Source of the DNA: Phoronis australis
Lineage: Eukaryota; Phoronida; Phoronidae
Reading direction: 5' to 3'
Assembly (NCBI GenBank): GCA_002633005.1
Contig: NMRA01000304.1
Coordinates: forward strand, 89,200 to 153,199
Length of the DNA stretch: 64,000 bases
Positions within the stretch are counted from its first letter, which is position 1, and each line of letters starts with the position of its first letter. Below, piece after piece: positions 58,601-64,000 of this stretch. The position numbers and the translations under genes were made by a program. The notes under the pieces were generated by a model, which saw only the letters and a program-made list of their open reading frames with translations, searched no databases and was not told the origin of the DNA.

Positions 58601-59729
58601 CTTTCTGGTTGCTAAGTCTTCCAAAACTGAAAGTTAGTGTAAATTATGAAATAATTGCCTTGGCAAAAGCTAGAGCTTGTTTGGTTGTGACAGAGTTACG
58701 TGATAGTGTTTCGTGTGAATCTTGCATAGTCATTGTGTAATGGTAATCCCGGAAACTTGTCCTAAGCCAGACGACAGGACAAGGGAGACTGCTGGCACTT
58801 GTTTTAATATTTTTTGTTTAATCTTTAAAACTTGGGATATTTTTAGCAATGTCTTGTGTTTTCGATAGAGCCACTACTACTGGTCTAGTGTCGCTGTAGA
58901 ATAGGTCTAAAGCTAGATAGAAGGTGAAATTTCAGGCTTTTTTCACCATTATTTTATTAATGACGCTTCATTACAATCCCCAGTGCGGCTTTATCACCTT
59001 CACTTACATGTCTTAAGCTAGCGCCATGCTGTTCACTGGTTGAAGGTGGACATTTCAGCTGTGCTACCGAGATTCGTTATAATCAAACCCTCTAGTACTC
59101 CAAATCAGTACTCAATGTATGCTGCAAAAACGAAGTAGAATTTGAAAATTGCTACTCCGAGTCAAGTATTTTTAATGATAGCCCAATTCCACCCAGTCAA
59201 TGAAGTCTGCTATTACACTATAGTTACTGTCAATTAAAACCCGGCTTCAGAATCCTGTTGGAAGATGCCCTGTCTGTGTGCTTGATAGCTGTTAGACAGG
59301 TGTTTTCCCTCTCTCTTTCTCTCTGTCTCTCTCTCTCTCTGGCCAACTCTTTGCTAATGAGATGTTGAACAGTCCAAACGTCTTTTCAGAGGGTAGATCT
59401 CTCTTTGTTTCTCTTCCGCCTGTGAAGCAATCGGTGATGTCAACATCATAGACTGTGCTTTTGCTTGTTGAAGTTGAACTCCATGAATCCTCCACAGGCA
59501 GTTCTTTAACTGGCGGAACTGTTGGCAGATCACTCCATTTTGAATTGTTTGATTAGAGCCAGGGTGCCAGCAAATAAGGTCAGCTGCTAGGACAACATTC
59601 TTGAAATAGTTGGCCTGATCATCTCCTTCTTTTTAGGCAAAACAATCGGCAGTCAACGATCTGGTCTTGGACTTACGTGATGGAACAAAGCTTCTGACTC
59701 TGCTGGAAGTGCTAACGGGCTCAAAACAG
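46654..59729 (+). CDS. DMD: Dystrophin/utrophin-type gene, first three coding exons (CH1 actin-binding domain), 3' part outside window
   Basis: Exons 46683-46767, 57811-57872 and 59637-59729 join in phase to an 80-residue N-terminus: MSRYSIKRRASEEESELDTF, then REFADEREDVQKKTFAKWIN, then LRDGTKLLTLLEVLTG. DVQKKTF.KWxN and DLRDGxxLLxLLExLTG are the first half of a calponin-homology domain of the spectrin superfamily, which binds F-actin. Exons 2 and 3 are 62 and 93 bp with phases 1 and 0, the same as I recall for human DMD exons 2 and 3, and EREDVQKKTF is exactly the dystrophin form. The spacing between KKTF and RDG equals dystrophin and differs from beta-spectrin and nesprin. Human LANCL3 and DMD are both at Xp21. 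A nesprin or plakin gene remains possible. Upstream of the ATG, an acceptor at 46653 implies a 5' UTR exon further left. Confidence 0.72.
46663..46674 (+). promoter_or_regulatory. Three-codon upstream ORF in the 5' UTR
   Basis: ATG GAT CTT TAG ends nine bases before the main start codon, within the exon that begins at 46654. If transcribed, it could lower initiation at the main ATG. Confidence 0.4.
46683..46767 (+). CDS. DMD: Dystrophin-type gene, coding exon 1
   Basis: ATG with A at -3. It encodes MSRYSIKRRASEEESELDTF and KEKIREFA, donor GCAG|gtaggt, phase 1. The layout (short charged leader ending just before the CH domain) resembles the utrophin N-terminus more than the short muscle dystrophin one. 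Confidence 0.75.
49409..49768. repeat. Duplicated segment, copy 1
   Basis: gttaatcgcaaatcacatta through gaacaagtataatt is repeated at 50311-50677 with about six substitutions and one 7-bp insertion. The level suits allelic rather than old paralogous copies. Confidence 0.95.
49769..50309. mobile_element. Truncated mobile element inserted next to copy 1
   Basis: It begins with a strong hairpin (ACTTG.CGGAATTC ttc GAATTCCG.CAAGT) and contains a 17-bp-arm palindrome at 49932-49975. It is cut by the N at 50310. Copy 2 of the duplicated segment lacks it, so the left boundary is an insertion point. Confidence 0.75.
50311..50677. repeat. Duplicated segment, copy 2
   Basis: It follows the single N at 50310. 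Same order and ends as copy 1, then runs on into sequence without the inserted element. Confidence 0.95.
55693..55755. repeat. Inverted repeat with CRE-like TGACGTCA in each arm
   Basis: ACTGTGACGTCAC at 55693-55705 and GTGACGTCACAGT at 55743-55755 are exact reverse complements; each holds the palindrome TGACGTCA. One N at 55706 sits immediately after the left arm. Confidence 0.85.
57811..57872 (+). CDS. DMD: Dystrophin-type gene, coding exon 2
   Basis: 62 bp, acceptor tcgttttag, donor AAAAAG|gtaagt. It encodes DEREDVQKKTFAKWINSQLK K, the first actin-binding helix of CH1. Confidence 0.9.
57873..59636 (+). other. Dystrophin-type gene, intron 2
   Basis: No coding signal. A CT-rich simple repeat lies at 59309-59341. 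Confidence 0.75.
59309..59341. repeat. (CT)n microsatellite
   Basis: Imperfect CTCTCT tract with TTT and GT interruptions. Confidence 0.9.
59637..59729 (+). CDS. DMD: Dystrophin-type gene, coding exon 3
   Basis: 93 bp, acceptor ctttttag, donor ACAG|gtgagt, phase 0 at both ends. It encodes AKQSAVNDLVLDLRDGTKLL and TLLEVLTGSKQ. Confidence 0.9.
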
Positions 59730-62700
59730 GTGAGTACTTTTGCTGAGGGTCAATTGAAAAAGTCTCTAACAAACCAAGTGACAGAAAGAGATAGTTGAGC
59801 ATTGTTTTTGTCTGAGTAGCAGCAACAAGTGTTTTGGTTGCCTGACATTTGTTTGCCCTTTAGTCATGGTCCATTTGGAAATGTCAATGACAACTGGCCA
59901 CCACCAGGGGTCAGAATTGGGCTACCTGCTTTTATGTGTTGAACTTGCACTGTCAGTTCTATTGCAAAGACTTATCAGTCCGAACAATTATGTTTTAGGT
60001 GTTTGAAACGTAAATGTCATTGAGAAGAGGTGGCAGAGTTTTGCAAACTTGCATTTTTTTGTGTCTGTAATGCTCGGGCAGTAGTTCCTATTGGCTAACT
60101 ATGTTTAGATTTCTTGTAGTAGCGTTTTTGTAGTTATGGAGTCAACTCTTAATTGCTGATATCAAATGTAAGTGCTCCCAAAGTGAATTGCTCCCCCCTT
60201 CTATTCTGGTCATTTGTTCCGGATCACTGGTTGTGGATATTTGGAGCTCAGAATTTGGCTAGCTCTCTCCTACTCTGTGCACGGTGATAAAGTGCGATGA
60301 TGTAAAAGCTGAGTACAGGATTTTTATGCGCCCACATATTTATATGTGGACGCATTATGCCACCATCTCCGTCTGTCCGTCCGTCCGGCGTCCGCTGCTC
60401 TATCTCCAAAGCCCTTGACGTATGTTCATGAAATTTTGCACAATCATGTGTTCCTTCTGTGGATGGGATGGCATGAACGACCTTTCGGATGGATCCGACA
60501 ATGTTTTCACGCTTACCTCTGTATCTTGAAACAGTCCTTAACGGATTTTAACGAAATTTGGTATGTGGGCACCTATGAGTGAAATGACGCGATCCTCTCG
60601 TTTTCGGATGGATTCGTCGTAGTTTGCGCTACCTAGTGGCAATTTTATTTTTTTACATTTACCTCTGTATCTTCAAAGGTCCTCAACGTATTTTCATAAA
60701 ATTTGGCATACAGGCATCTGTTAATTAGTTGAGGCTATCACTCCGTTTTCAGATGAATTTGACCTAGTTTGCGCCACCTAATGGCCATTTTTACTGTTTT
60801 CGAGTCTGTTTTTTGGCGTCCACATATCTGTCAACCAAACCGTTTTCAGGATAATTGTGAAAATTGGCATGTATGTTTTTACTATGAAGTGGACGGCTGA
60901 CGATGATTTTCTGACCGACTGCTGGGGCACCTCCTAGTGGCAGTTTTGTTTTTTTTTATGCTCATGGCTATATCTCCTAAACTGTTTGTAGGATCTTTAC
61001 TTAATTTAGCAAGTGTATTTATGTGATGTTGGCTGCAGATGACGACGACTTTCGGACAGATCGGACTATTGGTGTGCCCCCTAGTGGCAATTTTAGTTTT
61101 TACGTTTAACTCTGTATCTTCAAAGGTCCTCAACAGATTTTCATAAAATTTTATATATAGGCATCTGTTAGTGAGATGGCGCTATTTTCCTGTTTTTGAA
61201 TGGAATCGAGGTATTTTGCGCCACCTAGTGGCCATTGTTGTTGTTTTCAAATCTTGTTTTTGGCGTCCACCCCTGTATCAACCAAATCATTCTAGGAATG
61301 GCTTTGAAATTATCGTATATGTTTTCAGTGTGAAGAGGACATTTGATGATGGCAACTAACTACTGTGGCGCCTCCTACTGGTAATTTCGTTTTGTTTTGC
61401 GCCCATAGCTGTATCTCCTAAACCCACTGCAGGATCTTTATTAAATTTAGTAAATGTATTTATTTGAAGATAACAACAGACGACGATGACTTTCAGGCGG
61501 ATCCAACGATGCTGTGCCCACTAGTGCCAATTTCATTTTATTCTGTTTTACTTTGTTTCTCTGAAGTTCCTTGACAGATTTTTTGGAAATATGGCCATGT
61601 TCCTGTTTTTGGATGGATTGTACGTTTTGCGCCACCTAGTGGCCATTTTTATGATACAAATAAATAACCCCAAAAGCATTTGCAATGCATTTATGGGTGC
61701 ATTTCAAAGCTCTGCGTTGCTCTTGTTTGATTTTTTGTCCATTGGAATAGAAAACAGCCAATGAAACGGATACTTTTGGCATCCACCCAAAATAAAAATG
61801 GTACCAGATTCCAGTAATTGTATTTAGCAGTTTGATTTTGTTGAAAAGCCTCCAAAATGAATTTTGCGGTATCTAATCTGTTTTCAATTTGGCACAAAAA
61901 TTATTACCTTAGTTACACATTTCCATTCTAAGGTTGATTACATTTGGCAAAACACAAAATTTTACCACTTTGGTTTCATGATATCATTTATCAATACAAA
62001 CATTGATAATGATGTAGTCGGGCTTTTTCAACTTATATTCTTGATAAGAAAGGACGTGTTTCGTGTTTTTTGAAGAGCATTGCCGATAATTTCTGTACAA
62101 GTGTGCAGTGGACCTTCAAACTGGATAACGTGAGGGATTTAAGTTTATACCCTTTGTAAAAAATTACTTGCAGCCTGCCACATTTCAGTGGGAGATTGAT
62201 GGAACTTCAGTGCAGTTAATTCTTGTGTGGCTGGAGCCTAGTTACAGCTGTAATTAGCCATTTTGGGTCAGATTGTGTTGTAAGCATAGAAATTCTGCAT
62301 CACTACGATTTTCAGTTTCAGTCCAGTTTCGTGAATGTGACACTGATTGAAACCAAACTATGTGTTCAATTGTTCAGACAAAACACCCCAACCAGGCGAC
62401 TGGAGCAATGCCCAGAACCTGGATAAGACAACTGTTCATGTTTACACACATCTACCAACTAGTCTAATTCATAACATCTGTTCCACAGACTAATTTTTCC
62501 TACTATTCTGTCTTTGCATTGTGCCCAGTTTGAATGATGGCCTATCAACCAGAGCTGTCTAGTTCTGGTTGGCGGCACTGCTGTTTGCAAAGCAGTTCTT
62601 GTGGGTACCACTGGCATTGTTCCATGGCATTGTTTTGGGTTGTGGAACTTAACGCTTCTGTGTCATTCAGGTTCCTTTAAAAATTAGACTCAGATTTAGC

Positions 62701-64000
62701 ATTACCCTCAGTAAACAAGTTTTCCTTTCCGTTTATGTGTCTTAAATTTCCTCATCATTGAAATTAAAACCTATGCGTTATTAATAGAAAGAGTAGCTGT
62801 TCAGCTATTTTTTGCTGAGCTCAGCTTTTTTTAAACATGGCTGCAGGTGGCACTGGTTCACTAAATAATGAGGTCATTTCGAGTGCTGTGTTATGTGATG
62901 TTCAATTCTTTATCGAGGGCTCAGAGATTACTGTAAGTCTTTCCACATCTTGCGCTACGTCATGTTTCAATCCTCTATAGTCCTGTCTGGTTTTTTGAAC
63001 TGGCTTGTGGCTTTGGCAGCAGTCTTCTCATGATAAGGGTGTGCTTGGATAAATGTTGAGAACAACAGTGTGTCAGGACTGATTTAGAGCTTCAGCTTGT
63101 GTAAGTGTTGCTGTGTTTTTAATGTGAGTTTGTTTTGAATTTCAATTCAGTTACTTTGGCTCTGACTGGAAGATTCGAGAAATTAGACGTTTGGTTTTTT
63201 GCTTTTGCCGGGATTCTTTTCATGAAAAGTGAAATTAGAAATTTGGTATAACGCTCCACACAACTATTTATGAAAAAAAAACATTTAATCATACTTTGGC
63301 AAAATACTGAGTCTTTTAGAATGTACTCATAACTGCTGGTAAATTATTTTTGAGCTGTGATGTTCTAATGCATAACATTCATAATCCATTATTCAGTAAA
63401 GAAGTTGGTACGTGGGATAAAATTTCACACCTAAGACTTATTAAAGTCCATTTTTGTGGTACAGACTCACCTGGAGGGTCTTGTATCCAACATGAAGCTG
63501 GATTCATGTTGGAGCCTTTACTGTAAACTCTCTTTTGGAATGAGTTATTCGTTCAGGTTTAATTTTATTGATAATACATCTATTTTATAATAGTATTTCT
63601 ACTCTCTATTTCACAAAAGCTCACCGATTTAGGACACAATGTGGCAGGCAAATAAATTTTTTGTTTTCACATTTTTTCGTGAGCAGTAAGAAGGACCAAA
63701 GTATTACTATTTTTAGGTTCTGCAGCTGAAGCATGGCCTACAACTAGTTCAGTTTTCAAGCCTAGTGAATAATGAAATTTGGTGATCTGGTGGTTTAGAA
63801 TGAGGTGTTTCAGTGTTACTGACAATGAAAATTTAATCTGTTCCACCATAGTTTGACTCAGTGACGTCATTTGTGTATGTGAACAGCTAACGAAAGGAGT
63901 CTTGTGTTGACTTGCTTGCCCACTGTACTTACCGTAATCGTTCGGGTTAACGCCCATGCTCAGTTAACCGCCCACCCCCTACTTTAGGTGAATTTCGATT
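59730..64000 (+). other. Dystrophin-type gene, start of intron 3
   Basis: No further CH-domain exon was found up to the right edge. The main content is the array-type element at 60321-61730. Confidence 0.65.
60321..61730 (+). repeat. Array-type dispersed element, copy 2
   Basis: It starts with a hairpin (CCACATATTTATATGTGG) and gcattatgccaccatctccg, then has eight diverged units with the core gcgccacctagtggccattt at about 60631, 60777, 60933, 61079, 61224, 61373, 61519 and 61634. It ends with ctctgcgttgctcttgtttg. Unit spacing is mostly 142-156 bp. The same ends appear in reverse at 25864-27100. Confidence 0.9.

Noticed and set aside
60346-60582. 78-codon frame at the start of the second array-type element
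   Set aside because: The frame is not shared with the copy in CDC5L intron 11.

Overview
The window is eukaryotic genomic DNA: AT-rich, short coding exons split by long introns with GT-AG boundaries, abundant small dispersed repeats, one 261-base run of N and two single N. The gene set (LDLRAP1, LANCL3, CDC5L and a dystrophin-type gene) and the repeat style suggest a marine invertebrate, probably a deuterostome such as a hemichordate, echinoderm or amphioxus. The species cannot be fixed from the sequence.

Layout. (1) 57-13670, minus strand: an LDLRAP1 (ARH) homologue, a clathrin-adaptor PTB protein; its last exon or exons lie beyond the left edge. (2) 13671-14168: a 0.5 kb head-to-head gap that should hold a shared promoter. 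(3) 14169-19638, plus strand: a complete five-exon LANCL3 homologue, 412 aa. (4) 19639-21932: a tail-to-tail intergenic stretch. (5) 21933-37588, minus strand: a complete 15-exon CDC5L homologue, 801 aa, a core subunit of the PRP19/CDC5L spliceosomal complex; intron 1 contains the N gap. (6) 37589-46653: no gene recognised. (7) 46654-59729, plus strand: the first three coding exons of a spectrin-superfamily gene with a calponin-homology actin-binding domain, most likely dystrophin/utrophin. It continues past the right edge, and its first intron is 11 kb. LANCL3 and DMD are both at Xp21 in human, so their proximity here is probably old linkage.

The four genes are not a functional pathway: endocytic adaptor, LanC-like protein, splicing factor and cytoskeletal linker.

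The most interesting non-coding signal is a set of three related elements of about 77-88 nt in three CDC5L introns, all on the sense strand of the host. They look like box C/D snoRNAs: box C-like AUGAUG, box D CUGA, the same guide segment, and closing stems that differ in sequence yet remain self-complementary in two copies. Two minisatellites, in LANCL3 intron 2 and CDC5L intron 6, have amplified an exon end together with its 5' splice site. Other points of note are a heterozygous-looking transposon insertion collapsed into a false tandem duplication at 49.4-50.7 kb, and two opposite copies of a 1.2-1.4 kb element built of roughly 147-bp monomers.
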